A stretch of DNA of 64,000 nucleotides from Xylanimonas cellulosilytica (GTDB lineage Bacteria; Actinomycetota; Actinomycetes; Actinomycetales; Actinomycetaceae): assembly GCA_001072465.1 (NCBI GenBank), contig JVKM01000059.1, positions 32,263 to 96,262 on the forward strand, given 5' to 3'. Below, in pieces: positions 1-8,569 of this stretch. The position numbers and the translations under genes were made by a program. Numbering within the stretch: position 1 is the stretch's first letter; each line of letters begins with the position of its first letter. A model generated the notes under the pieces. It saw only the letters and a program-made list of their open reading frames with translations, was not told where the DNA came from and did no database searches.

Positions 1-1591
1 TGCCATGGTCGGCGAGCTGGCCACCCATCTCGGCGTAGAACGGAGTGCGATCGAGGATGACCTCAACTTCGGCGGGAGCGCTGGCAGCGGGAGCCGCCAC
101 ACCATCGACAAGCAGAGCCTCAACGGTGGCCTCAGCAGCCTGCTCCGTGTAGCCCAGGAACGTCGAGCCGCCACCCATGGCCTTCTCAATGTCGTGGAAG
201 ACACGGACGTCGGTGTGGCCGGTCTTCTTCGAGCGAGCATCGGCGCGTGCGCGTTCCTTCTGCTCGGCCATCAGAGTGCGGAAGCCCTCCTCGTCAACCG
301 ACACGCCCTGTTCGGCGGCCATCTCGAGGGTCAGATCGATCGGGAAGCCGTAGGTGTCGTGCAGCGAGAACGCCGACGCACCGGAAATCACGGGGGCGCC
401 CTTCGATTCCTTCGCCGTTGCAACCGCCGCATCCAGGATCGTCGTACCGGCGCTGAGGGTGCGACGGAACGCATCTTCCTCCGCGTAAGCGACTTCGGAG
501 ATCGTCTTCCAGTTGGTCTCCAGCTCGGGGTAGGACGCCTTCATCGCGTCCTTCGACGCCGTCAGCAGAGTCGGCATGGTTGCCTCGTCGACGCCCAGCA
601 GACGCATCGAACGAACGGCGCGGCGGATCAGGCGACGCAGCACGTAGCCGCGGCCATCGTTACCGGGGCGCACCCCGTCGCCAATCAGCATGAGCGACGA
701 ACGCACGTGGTCGGCGACGACACGCATGCGCACGTCGTCGTCATAGGCGGTGCCAGCCTCGGGGCCAGCGGCGCCCAGACCGTAGCGCTTACCGCTCATC
801 TGCATGGCGGCCTCGATGACGGGGAAGACCTCGTCGATCTCGTACATGTTGGGCTTGTCCTGCATGACGAAAGCCAGACGCTCCAGGCCGGCGCCCGTAT
901 CGATCGCCTTCTTGTCCAGCTCACCCAGCAGCGGATAGTCCTTGCCGGAGCCCTCACCGCGCATGTACTGGTCGAACACCAGGTTCCACACCTCGAGGTA
1001 GCGGTCGCCACCCGGGTCGACTGTACCGCCCACGGCCTCGGGGCCGTATTCGGGGCCGCGGTCGTAGTGCCACTCGGCGCACGGACCCGCGGGGCCGGGC
1101 TGGCCGGTGTCCCAGAAGTTCTCCTCGCGCGGCAGTCGTACGATGTGCTTGGGGTCCATGCCGATCTGCTTCGTCAGCACGTCGAAAGCCTCGTCGTCCT
1201 GATCCCACAGGGTCACCCAGAAGCGATCGCCATCCAGGCCGTACATGCCCTCGTCGCGCGAGCCGGTCAGCAGCTCCCACGCGTAGTTGATCGCACCTTC
1301 CTTGAAGTAATCGCCGAAGGAGAAGTTGCCGTTCATCTGGAAGAACGTGCCGTGACGGGTCGTCTTGCCGACGTTGTCGATGTCGTTCGTGCGGATGCAC
1401 TTCTGAACCGACGCGGCGCGCGGCCACGGCGCGGGCTCAACGCCCGTGATGTAGGGGATGAACGGAACCATGCCCGCGATCGTGAACAGAATCGAGGGCT
1501 CCGGAGAGACGAGAGAAACGGAAGGACGAATCTCATGACCCTGCTTCTCGAAGTAGTCGAGCCAGCGGGTGCGGATTTCAGACGTACGCAT
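1..1591 (-). CDS. alaS: Alanyl-tRNA synthetase, N-terminal part (cut by window edge)
   Basis: Charges tRNA-Ala with alanine in the cytoplasm. The first 530 codons are present and the rest lies outside the window. The product starts [14 protein letters not shown] and contains the class II AlaRS signatures [15 protein letters not shown] and [10 protein letters not shown], covering the aminoacylation core and the tRNA-recognition helices. The editing and C-Ala domains are not visible. The ATG at 1591 gives the usual AlaRS N-terminus. It lies downstream of rpsD with a terminator between them, so it probably has its own promoter. Family assignment is certain. Confidence 0.97.
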   Translation of the reverse strand, partial: MRTSEIRTRWLDYFEKQGHEIRPSVSLVSPEPSILFTIAGMVPFIPYITGVEPAPWPRAASVQKCIRTNDIDNVGKTTRHGTFFQMNGNFSFGDYFKEGAINYAWELLTGSRDEGMYGLDGDRFWVTLWDQDDEAFDVLTKQIGMDPKHIVRLPREENFWDTGQPGPAGPCAEWHYDRGPEYGPEAVGGTVDPGGDRYLEVWNLVFDQYMRGEGSGKDYPLLGELDKKAIDTGAGLERLAFVMQDKPNMYEIDEVFPVIEAAMQMSGKRYGLGAAGPEAGTAYDDDVRMRVVADHVRSSLMLIGDGVRPGNDGRGYVLRRLIRRAVRSMRLLGVDEATMPTLLTASKDAMKASYPELETNWKTISEVAYAEEDAFRRTLSAGTTILDAAVATAKESKGAPVISGASAFSLHDTYGFPIDLTLEMAAEQGVSVDEEGFRTLMAEQKERARADARSKKTGHTDVRVFHDIEKAMGGGSTFLGYTEQAAEATVEALLVDGVAAPAASAPAEVEVILDRTPFYAEMGGQLADHG

Positions 1592-1661
1592 AGTCCCCCA
1601 TGTTAGACGGTTGGCGCCGCGCACGACACATCGGCGCGCGCAATCGGACAGTGGGATGGAA

Positions 1662-1699
1662 GAAAAAACCGCGCCCCCGAGCGTCGCTCGGGGGCGCGG
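1662..1699 (-). terminator. Rho-independent terminator after rpsD
   Basis: A perfect 14-bp GC-rich stem (1669-1682 with 1686-1699, 3-nt loop) is followed on the minus strand by a run of six T. It sits 13 bp past the rpsD stop and before alaS, so it probably ends the rpsD transcript. Confidence 0.9.
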
Positions 1700-1711
1700 A
1701 GTTGACTAGTG

Positions 1712-2335
1712 TCAGCGCGAGTAGTGCTCGACGACCATCTGGACGTCAACGGTCACGGGGACCTCAGCGCGCTTGGGGCGACGCACCAGGGTCGCCTTGA
1801 GGCGGGACAGCTCGACATCCAGGTACTCGGGGACGGCGGGCAGCACGTCGCGGTGAATACCCTCAGCGGCGATCTCGAAGGGAACCGTGGTCTGCGACTT
1901 CGGCTTGACCTGCAGGGTCTGGCCGGGCTTCACGCGGAACGAGGGACGGTCGACGATCTTGCCGTCAACGAGGATGTGACGGTGCACGACGAACTGGCGG
2001 GCCTGCTGGATGGTGCGGGCGAAGCCAGCGCGCAGAACGAGGGCGTCGAGACGCATCTCGAGCAGCTCGACCAGGTTCTCACCGGTCAGGCCGGCGGTGC
2101 GACGGGCCTCTTCGAAGGCGCGGCGCAGCTGCGACTCACGGATGCCGTACTGAGCGCGCAGACGCTGCTTTTCCTTCAGACGGACGGCGTAGTCGGAATC
2201 CTGGCGGCGGCGGGTGCGGCCGTGCTCACCGGGACCGTAGGGGCGCTTCTCGAAGTAGCGAACGGCCTTGGGGGTCAGAGCCAGACCGAGTGCGCGGGAC
2301 TCGCGCACCTGCTTGCGGGAACGATTCGTTGCCAT
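1712..2335 (-). CDS. rpsD: 30S ribosomal protein S4
   Basis: Primary 16S rRNA-binding protein that nucleates 30S assembly. The 207-aa length is normal. The N-terminal domain (RSRKQVRESRALGLALTPKA) is followed by the S4 RNA-binding domain (RLDALVLRAGFARTIQQARQ, HILVDGKIV). The N-terminal zinc-binding cysteines of the C+ form are absent, so this is a zinc-independent (C-) S4. The ATG at 2335 has an AGGAAGAAG stretch upstream. It lies downstream of rarA and ahead of alaS, an order common in Actinobacteria. The leader holds an inverted repeat that could matter for regulation. Confidence 0.98.
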   Translation of the reverse strand: MATNRSRKQVRESRALGLALTPKAVRYFEKRPYGPGEHGRTRRRQDSDYAVRLKEKQRLRAQYGIRESQLRRAFEEARRTAGLTGENLVELLEMRLDALVLRAGFARTIQQARQFVVHRHILVDGKIVDRPSFRVKPGQTLQVKPKSQTTVPFEIAAEGIHRDVLPAVPEYLDVELSRLKATLVRRPKRAEVPVTVDVQMVVEHYSR

Positions 2336-2359
2336 GTTTCTTCTTCCTGTTTCTCATGT

Positions 2360-2380
2360 CATGCCGGGAATCCCGGCATG
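2360..2380 (-). repeat. Inverted repeat in the rpsD leader
   Basis: CATGCCGGGA (2360-2369) and TCCCGGCATG (2371-2380) are perfect inverted arms around one base, 25 bp before the rpsD start. There is no T-run behind it. It could end the rarA transcript or form a leader structure for S4 control; the sequence does not decide. Confidence 0.5.
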
Positions 2381-2454
2381 GGGCCAACTCCAGGATCGCA
2401 TCGATCCGTCGGCTAAGGCCCCAGGTGCCCGCTGGTGCGGACAACTGTTCCATC

Positions 2455-3798
2455 CTAGCGTCTTTTCAGCAGATTGCGAATCACACCGAGCCGCTTCGTG
2501 AGCATCGCCTCATGTCCGTTTTCGGTTGGCTCATAGTAACGGGTGCCTTCCAGGTCGTCCGGGAGGTACTGCTGCGCGGCGACGTGGTGCGGCTGATCGT
2601 GCGCGTAGAGGTATCCGTCGCCATGCCCGAGAGACTTCGCACCGGCATAGTGCGCATCGCGCAAATGTTCGGGTACCGCTCCCCCACGTCCGGCGCGCAC
2701 GTCTGCGATCGCGCGATCAATCGCCAGGTACGTCGCATTCGACTTCGGGGCTGTCGCCACGGCGACAACCGCCTGGGCGAGAAGGAGACGCGCCTCGGGC
2801 ATACCGATGAGAGCAACGCCCTGCGCGACGCTCACACACGTCGTGAGCACCTCAGGAGCAGCCATGCCGATTTCCTCGGAAGCGGCGATCATGATGCGCC
2901 GCGCGATAAAGCGCGGATCCTCCCCGGCCTCGATCATGCGGGCGAGATAGTGCAGCGAGGCGTCCACATCGGACCCGCGCATGGACTTAATGAACGCGCT
3001 CGCGACATCGTAGTGCTGATCCTTGCTCCACCGAACCAGGGCTTGGTTCGCCGCAGCCTCGACGCTCGCGACAGTGATCTCACCAGAGCCATCGTCACTG
3101 GCAACGCCTGCCGCCGCCTCGAGGAGAGTCAACGACTTGCGCGCATCCGAGCCCGCCAGACGCACGAGGCCGGCCACGGCCTCGTCCGTGATGGAGAAAC
3201 GCCCCGCGAGACCCCGCTCATCGACCAGCGCACGCCGAATCAGTCCCTCGATTGCATCCGCGTCCAGGGGACGCAACGTCAGCAGGAGCGAGCGTGAAAG
3301 CAGAGGCGAAATAACCGAGAAGGACGGATTCTCCGTCGTCGCCGCGACGAGAACGACCCACCGATTCTCAACCGCCGGAAGCAGGGAATCCTGCTGCGAC
3401 TTAGAAAAGCGATGTACCTCGTCGACGAACAGAATCGTCTCCTCTCCCCCGCTGGCGAGGGTTCGGCGCGCATCATCCACGACCCGCCGAACGTCGCTCA
3501 CGCCGGAGGAAACGGCGGACAGCTCAATGAAACGTCGCCCTGACGCGCGCGCAATCAAATAAGCGAGGGTCGTCTTACCCGTTCCCGGCGGTCCCCACAG
3601 CACCACTGAGGAAACGGCAACACCATCACTCGAACCAGGCGACAGGAGGCGGCGCAGCGGCGCCCCCTCACCGAGCAAGTGAGACTGTCCAACAACCTCG
3701 TCGAGAGTCGACGGGCGCATACGAACGGCGAGGGGCGCGCCCGCGTTGAAAGCAGGCACGCCCGACTCGTCGACAGATTCAGAATCAAACAGATCCAT
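2455..3798 (-). CDS. rarA: Replication-associated recombination protein A (AAA+ ATPase)
   Basis: RarA/MgsA-type AAA+ ATPase of the clamp-loader group, acting at stalled replication forks. Walker A (GPPGTGKTTLAY), Walker B (LFVDEVHRFSKSQQD), sensor 1 (ATTENPSF) and the C-terminal MgsA domain (EEIGMAAPEVL, AIDRAIADVRAG) are present. The start is taken as the ATG at 3798 (MDLFDS), 10 bp after the stop of the upstream gene; a GTG 30 bp earlier would overlap that gene. The 447-aa length is usual. It is followed by rpsD. Confidence 0.95.
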   Translation of the reverse strand: MDLFDSESVDESGVPAFNAGAPLAVRMRPSTLDEVVGQSHLLGEGAPLRRLLSPGSSDGVAVSSVVLWGPPGTGKTTLAYLIARASGRRFIELSAVSSGVSDVRRVVDDARRTLASGGEETILFVDEVHRFSKSQQDSLLPAVENRWVVLVAATTENPSFSVISPLLSRSLLLTLRPLDADAIEGLIRRALVDERGLAGRFSITDEAVAGLVRLAGSDARKSLTLLEAAAGVASDDGSGEITVASVEAAANQALVRWSKDQHYDVASAFIKSMRGSDVDASLHYLARMIEAGEDPRFIARRIMIAASEEIGMAAPEVLTTCVSVAQGVALIGMPEARLLLAQAVVAVATAPKSNATYLAIDRAIADVRAGRGGAVPEHLRDAHYAGAKSLGHGDGYLYAHDQPHHVAAQQYLPDDLEGTRYYEPTENGHEAMLTKRLGVIRNLLKRR

Positions 3799-3808
3799 GA
3801 AACCCAGC

Positions 3809-5176
3809 TTAGGACAGAGTGACTCCACTCGAGGAAGAGCCGATCTTAGGACCGGAGAGAACCTGGACGACCACGAGGCCGCCGAGGATCAGCATGCAGG
3901 CACCGGCACCGAGCAGGTATCCGTTGAGTCCCTCGGACTCATCGCCAGCGAGCGAGGAGGACAGCATCTCCGCGTGAAGCTTCACGGCACCCGATGCGTC
4001 CACCGGCGAACCGTTCGCTGCTGCGCCGACAGAGGAAGCGACCTTAAATTCGGCCCATCCAACGAGCTCGTGCGAGCGGTTTGCAACAACGACCTTGTAC
4101 TCACCGGTCGGCAGACCCGTCAGGTCCATGGTGACCTTGTTGGATTCCTCGACCTGCAGCCAGCGGGCCTCGCCAGTCTGCATGATGTTGGCGCTCACCC
4201 AGTCGCCGGCGGCAGCCTTCTCCGACGGCACGTTGATCGTCAGCTGGCCGGCCGTAAAGGCTGCGCTGACACCGCCCTTATTCGAGTCGTTGAGCTGGGA
4301 CACGTCGCTAATCGGCGATACGGGGGTCTCGGACGGCTGCGAAGCGGTCGCGGAAGCGGACGGGCTGGGCGTGGGGGACGCGCTCTCGGAAGGAGTCGGG
4401 CTCGGGCGCACGGCCGGCAGCTGCGGGTCATCGGGCACCGGTGCGGGAGCGACGGAAGGCTCCGTCGCAGGCTCAACGACCGGGTCCGGTGCGGGCACCG
4501 GAGCGGGATCAGCGCTCGGCTCGCTCGTCGGAGCGGGCTCGGGGTCCGTCGTGGGGGCAGGGTCGGCCGTCGGCTCATCCGTGCGAGCGGGCGAAGCCGT
4601 CGGATCATCGGTCGGGTCCGCGGTGGGAGCGGGCGTCGGATCGTCGATGTTATCCGTGTACGGCGTGTAGATGCTCACTGTGCCGTAGATGGGGTTGGGC
4701 TCGACGCCCGAAGAATCACTGCGGTACAGCACGAAGGTAATCGTGTGCGTCTCCCCCGGCAGCCACTTAACGCCCTCAACGTTGTTCGTGCCGTCGGGCA
4801 CATCTGCGGTGATATACAAATCCTTCAACGACTGAGCAGCCCACAGATCAGGGTCCGAAGGTGTCACCGTCTCGCCGTCGCGCTCGAAAGTCGGACGGGT
4901 GAGCGGAGTGACACCCCCATGATCGAGGATGAGTCCCCAGTGCCCAGTTTCGGCGAACTTCGCCGCGAAATCAGCATTGTTCGCGATATTGACCTTGAGC
5001 TTGTCCCCCGCCCGAAGGGCGTAGTGCGGTACTGCATCGTCGGCACGCGCGGCGAAACCCGGGATGGCAAGACCGATGCCCGCAAACAGGAACAACGCCA
5101 TGAGCAGGCTCATGACCCGACTGCGACCGACGAAGCTCCGAGCGGCTATGGCAGACGATGCTCGTCCGTGCTGCAT
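3809..5176 (-). CDS. Secreted, membrane-anchored surface protein with Pro/Thr-rich stalk
   Basis: Family not recognised. The 455-aa product has an N-terminal signal peptide (charged n-region, then VMSLLMALFLFAGIGLAIPG), a first globular domain at about residues 50-175, and a stalk rich in Pro, Thr, Asp, Glu and Ser at about 180-295. A second beta-rich domain follows at about 300-390, then one C-terminal membrane segment (LGAGACMLILGGLVVVQVL) and a short tail. No LPXTG is present, so it is membrane-held. A strong AAGGAGA site precedes the ATG. Together with the next gene it separates the iron locus from rarA. A ligand-binding role is only a guess. Confidence 0.85.
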   Translation of the reverse strand: MQHGRASSAIAARSFVGRSRVMSLLMALFLFAGIGLAIPGFAARADDAVPHYALRAGDKLKVNIANNADFAAKFAETGHWGLILDHGGVTPLTRPTFERDGETVTPSDPDLWAAQSLKDLYITADVPDGTNNVEGVKWLPGETHTITFVLYRSDSSGVEPNPIYGTVSIYTPYTDNIDDPTPAPTADPTDDPTASPARTDEPTADPAPTTDPEPAPTSEPSADPAPVPAPDPVVEPATEPSVAPAPVPDDPQLPAVRPSPTPSESASPTPSPSASATASQPSETPVSPISDVSQLNDSNKGGVSAAFTAGQLTINVPSEKAAAGDWVSANIMQTGEARWLQVEESNKVTMDLTGLPTGEYKVVVANRSHELVGWAEFKVASSVGAAANGSPVDASGAVKLHAEMLSSSLAGDESEGLNGYLLGAGACMLILGGLVVVQVLSGPKIGSSSSGVTLS

Positions 5177-5277
5177 ACCGTTCTCCTTAGTGACTTAATC
5201 CGCAGAAACTATTGTATCGGATCAAGAGTAACAGGCGTAACGCGCAAATGCTAAATCCCAACACACACCATGTGGTT

Positions 5278-5300
5278 AATGCACAAATTCCCAGTGCATT
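5278..5300 (-). terminator. Weak stem-loop after the 372-aa surface gene
   Basis: AATGCAC and GTGCATT form 7-bp arms around a 9-nt loop, 19 bp past the stop at 5319 in an AT-rich stretch. There is no proper T-run, so it is only a candidate terminator. Confidence 0.3.
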
Positions 5301-5318
5301 GCCGCAGGTGTGCGACCT

Positions 5319-6437
5319 TCAGCGCAGCAGTCCGTGCGAGCGGCGAACAATGCTGACCGTCACAATCGCTCCGAGAAGGGCGAGGAGACCGCCACCAGCG
5401 AGGATCCAACCGTTAAGGCGAGACTCCTGCTCGCGAACAGCCTGGTTCGTGGCCTGCTGCTCTGAATGAGCCTTGGGGCCAATCTGCGACGCAGACACGC
5501 TCTCCTGCTCCGCGGACGGGGAGGGGGACGGGGCGTCAGCGTTCGAATCGGCGCCACCACTACCACTCGAAGAAGATCCGTTGCCGCTGGAAGAAGGCGC
5601 AGACGAGGCCGAGGGCGTCGGAGTCGCCGACGAGCGCGAGGTATCCGATGCATCTGCTGAGGGGGTGACGCGAGGGGACGGCGGAGCCGCCACAGTCGAG
5701 GGAGCGCTGGCTGACGCGTCGCTTGCCGCATCTGCAGAAGCATCATCGGTCAGATCAACATCGGGCTTCGCAGCATTATCAGCCGCGTTGTCCGCGGGAG
5801 ACTCCGTCGGCCCATCGGTAACCACGTCAGAAGTCGCATGGACATCAGGATCTGTCGACGGCTCATCCGCGGGTTCATGAGAAGGCTCGTCCGTCGACGT
5901 CAGAGAGCACACATGCGCCTGCGCGTTGGCCTCTACGACGGTCACAGACACCTGCACGTAGGTGCCGGTCACGCCATCGCCAATCATGATCGAGTGCTCA
6001 GAACCAACCGCCCACGTCGACGGCAGCTCAATATCGGCGCGAAATTCGCCGGCAGTCGACACTTCGGCAACGCTCCACGCAGTCTTATTACGAGCAACAG
6101 ACGCAGGAACCCAGGCGGGAAGAGTGACGCCGTCGGGGCGAACTTCCTGCCCATCATCGAGCGTGACGATGACAAAGCCGCGTGACGTCTCAGAACTAGC
6201 GCCCCAGCCAGAACCTTCCACATGCAGCGGAGATCCAACAGGGACGACCGACGAAACAACGATGGACGCACCCTCATCAGCAGCGGTGAGACACTGTCCA
6301 CCCACGCCGACAACTCCGTCAACACTGTATGCGGGCTGCGCAGCGACAAACATTCCACCAACGATGGAAGCAGACGCGGTCAGAGCCAGTAGAGGCATGC
6401 GCAGTCCCCTACCGTGCGATCGCATCTGTGTCGTCAT
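5319..6437 (-). CDS. Secreted, membrane-anchored surface protein with Ser/Asp/Ala-rich stalk
   Basis: Family not recognised. The 372-aa product has a signal peptide (LRMPLLALTASASIVGGMFVAAQPAYS), one Ig-like domain at about residues 45-180 with one Cys near each end (GQCLTAAD, HVCSLTS; a likely disulfide), and a long low-complexity Ser/Asp/Ala/Pro stalk to about 330. A single C-terminal membrane helix (GWILAGGGLLALLGAIVTVSIV) and the tail RRSHGLLR end it. No sortase motif is present. The layout matches the next gene downstream, suggesting a functional pair. The start is supported by an AAGGA site. It lies 291 bp downstream of the iron ABC ATPase gene. Confidence 0.85.
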   Translation of the reverse strand: MTTQMRSHGRGLRMPLLALTASASIVGGMFVAAQPAYSVDGVVGVGGQCLTAADEGASIVVSSVVPVGSPLHVEGSGWGASSETSRGFVIVTLDDGQEVRPDGVTLPAWVPASVARNKTAWSVAEVSTAGEFRADIELPSTWAVGSEHSIMIGDGVTGTYVQVSVTVVEANAQAHVCSLTSTDEPSHEPADEPSTDPDVHATSDVVTDGPTESPADNAADNAAKPDVDLTDDASADAASDASASAPSTVAAPPSPRVTPSADASDTSRSSATPTPSASSAPSSSGNGSSSSGSGGADSNADAPSPSPSAEQESVSASQIGPKAHSEQQATNQAVREQESRLNGWILAGGGLLALLGAIVTVSIVRRSHGLLR

Positions 6438-6728
6438 CTGTGTCCTTTTCTATCTCGACGGGATGTCGTGCGCTAATCGGCTTCACCAGGCCCAGAATCA
6501 ATATGTCAGTGTCCGAGTAACCACTAGCTACAGACACCATACTATTGCCTGCTGCCGGTTCTGCAATTGCGAACAACAAGCAAATTACCGGAACATGCAG
6601 TCAAAACACGTTTTTATCAGGAAATATCAGCCTTCTAGCGACTTGTTGTGACTTATATTATCCAACAATCATGGGGCTGCGTGACCCGCCGGTCAACATT
6701 TGAGATATTGGGAATCACAACACGCGGG
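6438..6728. other. AT-rich intergenic region between the iron operon and the surface genes
   Basis: This is the longest gene-free stretch. It is clearly richer in A+T than its surroundings, especially 6520-6720. It holds a promoter-like pair (6539-6566) and one arm of a long-loop inverted repeat. No coding potential or iron box was seen. Confidence 0.6.
6539..6566 (-). promoter_or_regulatory. Candidate sigma-70-type promoter for the surface genes
   Basis: On the minus strand TTGCAG (6566-6561) and TAGTAT (6544-6539) are spaced by 16 bp, about 100 bp before the start at 6437. The match is moderate and position fits a promoter for the two surface genes. Confidence 0.35.
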
Positions 6729-6732
6729 TCAC
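6681..6732 (-). repeat. Long-loop inverted repeat across the end of the ABC ATPase gene
   Basis: GTGACCCGC (6681-6689) and GCGGGTCAC (6724-6732) are perfect 9-bp arms around a 34-nt AT-rich loop. One arm includes the ATPase stop codon. It could act as a long-loop terminator or 3'-end stabiliser. Confidence 0.4.
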
Positions 6733-7523
6733 CGAGTCGGAATCACCAGTGGCGATCCAGTCTCAGGGTCGTCGATGATCCTGCAGGGCACACTGAAAAC
6801 GCGTTCGATAAGATCTGCCGTCACAACGTCACGCGGCGCGCCCTGAGCCACGATCTCACCGTCCTTCATGAACACGAGGTGCGTCGCGTAGCGGAATGCC
6901 AAATGCAGGTCATGCAGGACGGCAACGACCGTCACGCCGTCCCTATGGAGGCGCTGCGCCAAACGCAGGACCTCCAGCTGGTGATTGAGGTCGAGATACG
7001 TCGTTGGCTCATCAAGGAGCAGAATGTCCGTCGCCTGGGCAAGCGACATCGCGATCCACACGCGCTGACGCTGGCCACCCGACAGCTCGCCAACGCGACG
7101 CCCCACCAGGTCAGCAACCCCAGCGTCCTTCATCGCGCGCGCCACCGCCTCGTCGTCCTCGGTGCTCCACTGATGGAGCACCGACTGATAGGGATAGCGG
7201 CCGCGAGCAACCAAATCCTCGACAAACATGTCGCCCGGAGCGACCGACGACTGAGCAAGCAAACCCAGGCGACGCGCAAGAGCCTTCTGATTCAGGTCCG
7301 CGACGCTTCGTCCATCCAGCTCGACCGCACCGCGCCGCAGGCCGAGCACGCGGGCCAGCGAACGCAGGAGCGTCGACTTTCCGCAGGCGTTCGGGCCAAC
7401 GATGACAGTCAGTTCGCCTGGCAGAACATCCAGAGAAAGTCCTTCAAGGATGGGGGCATTTTTTCCATAGCCGACAACAATGTCCCGAGCACTCAGCCCA
7501 CGGCTCGCAGCGGTCTCACTCAC
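6729..7523 (-). CDS. Iron-siderophore ABC transporter, ATP-binding protein (FepC/FecE type)
   Basis: Cytoplasmic ATPase that powers uptake of ferric siderophore, or possibly heme. Walker A (VGPNACGKSTLL), Q-loop (LAQSS), the signature LSGGQRQRVWIAM, Walker B (ILLLDEPTTYLDL) and the H-loop (VLHDLHLA) are intact. LDLNHQLEVL is typical of the FecE/FepC group. The GTG start overlaps the stop of the upstream permease by 4 bp, so translation is probably coupled. It is the last gene of the lipoprotein-permease-permease-ATPase operon behind the IdeR box. The substrate cannot be told from sequence. Confidence 0.95.
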   Translation of the reverse strand: MSETAASRGLSARDIVVGYGKNAPILEGLSLDVLPGELTVIVGPNACGKSTLLRSLARVLGLRRGAVELDGRSVADLNQKALARRLGLLAQSSVAPGDMFVEDLVARGRYPYQSVLHQWSTEDDEAVARAMKDAGVADLVGRRVGELSGGQRQRVWIAMSLAQATDILLLDEPTTYLDLNHQLEVLRLAQRLHRDGVTVVAVLHDLHLAFRYATHLVFMKDGEIVAQGAPRDVVTADLIERVFSVPCRIIDDPETGSPLVIPTR

Positions 7524-8569
7524 GATCTCACCTCACGAATCAACAACCAGAGAAGGTAGACGCCTCCAACAACACCTGTCACGACGCCGACGGGAAGCTC
7601 GGCCGGAGCGACGAGCCTCTGTGCGCACACGTCTGAGACCAGCACAAGAAGAGCACCGACGAGGGCAGACGATGTAAATCCGACTCCCCCGCCGCCACAC
7701 AGCCGGTGCGCGACATGAGGAGCGGCGAGAGCAACAAAAGCAACCGGCCCAGCCACCGATGTCGCGGATGCGACGAGTAGGATCGCGACGACGATAAGGA
7801 GTACACGGGTGCGACGCACTCGCACGCCAAGCCCCGTCGCAACATCGTCTCCCATAGCGACGAGGCCGAGGGGCACCGCGAAGACGGCGCACACCACAAC
7901 GACAGCACTAATCACGATCAACAAAGGCATCAGACGCGTGATAGTAACGCCGGAGAATGAGCCGGCACTCCAGAGCTGGGCGCGCTGCGCTGCTTCCAGC
8001 GGAGCCTTGACGATGAGCAGCGAATTGACAGCACGCAACGCCGCCGAGCAGCCAATGCCCACGAGGACGACGCGAATACCCGTGACTCGCATGCCACCCG
8101 CGCACGCAAGAATGACGGCACCCGAAACAAGTCCTCCGAGCAACGCACCCACCCCAGTGACCGTGGGGCTCGAGCCCAGGATGATGATCGCAATCAGGGC
8201 GCCGGTCGCGCACCCCGTCGACAGACCGACGATGTCGGGGCTACCGAGTGGGTTGCCCGAGATTGTCTGGAAGATACGCCCGGCGATTCCAAGCGCTGCG
8301 CCGACAGCAATCGCTGCGAGCATGCGCGGCAGGCGCACCGACTGAACAAAGTAGACACCCAGGAAATCGTCCCGGGGCCCGCCGTCTCCCAGAAGACGAC
8401 GGAACGAGTCACCGGCACTGAGTCCGTAGTCCCCCAGAGTCAGCGAATAAACGGCTAACGCGGCGAGGAGAATAAATCCGATGAGCACGACGGCGGCGCT
8501 GCGTCGGTGCACGCGCACCGACAGACGGCGCAGCGAAACGGTCTTGTAGCGCGAGGGAGCTGGCGTCAT
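7520..8569 (-). CDS. Iron-siderophore ABC transporter permease (FecCD family)
   Basis: One of two non-identical permease subunits of the iron ABC importer. The 349-aa product has about ten hydrophobic helices and the family signatures RLPRMLAAIAVGAALGIAG and GNPLGSPDIVG, plus a late GPVAFVALAAPHVAHRL segment. Its N-terminus is slightly longer than that of its partner and rich in Arg. It overlaps the genes on both sides by 4 bp, a tightly coupled operon. Confidence 0.95.
   Translation of the reverse strand: MTPAPSRYKTVSLRRLSVRVHRRSAAVVLIGFILLAALAVYSLTLGDYGLSAGDSFRRLLGDGGPRDDFLGVYFVQSVRLPRMLAAIAVGAALGIAGRIFQTISGNPLGSPDIVGLSTGCATGALIAIIILGSSPTVTGVGALLGGLVSGAVILACAGGMRVTGIRVVLVGIGCSAALRAVNSLLIVKAPLEAAQRAQLWSAGSFSGVTITRLMPLLIVISAVVVVCAVFAVPLGLVAMGDDVATGLGVRVRRTRVLLIVVAILLVASATSVAGPVAFVALAAPHVAHRLCGGGGVGFTSSALVGALLVLVSDVCAQRLVAPAELPVGVVTGVVGGVYLLWLLIREVRS

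Noticed and set aside
5..1606. 533-aa plus-strand open frame
   Set aside because: It is the mirror of alaS; codon pattern and homology support the minus strand.
3746..5254. 502-aa plus-strand frame rich in Arg/Gly/Val
   Set aside because: It is antisense to the 455-aa surface gene, which has a signal peptide, stalk and anchor.
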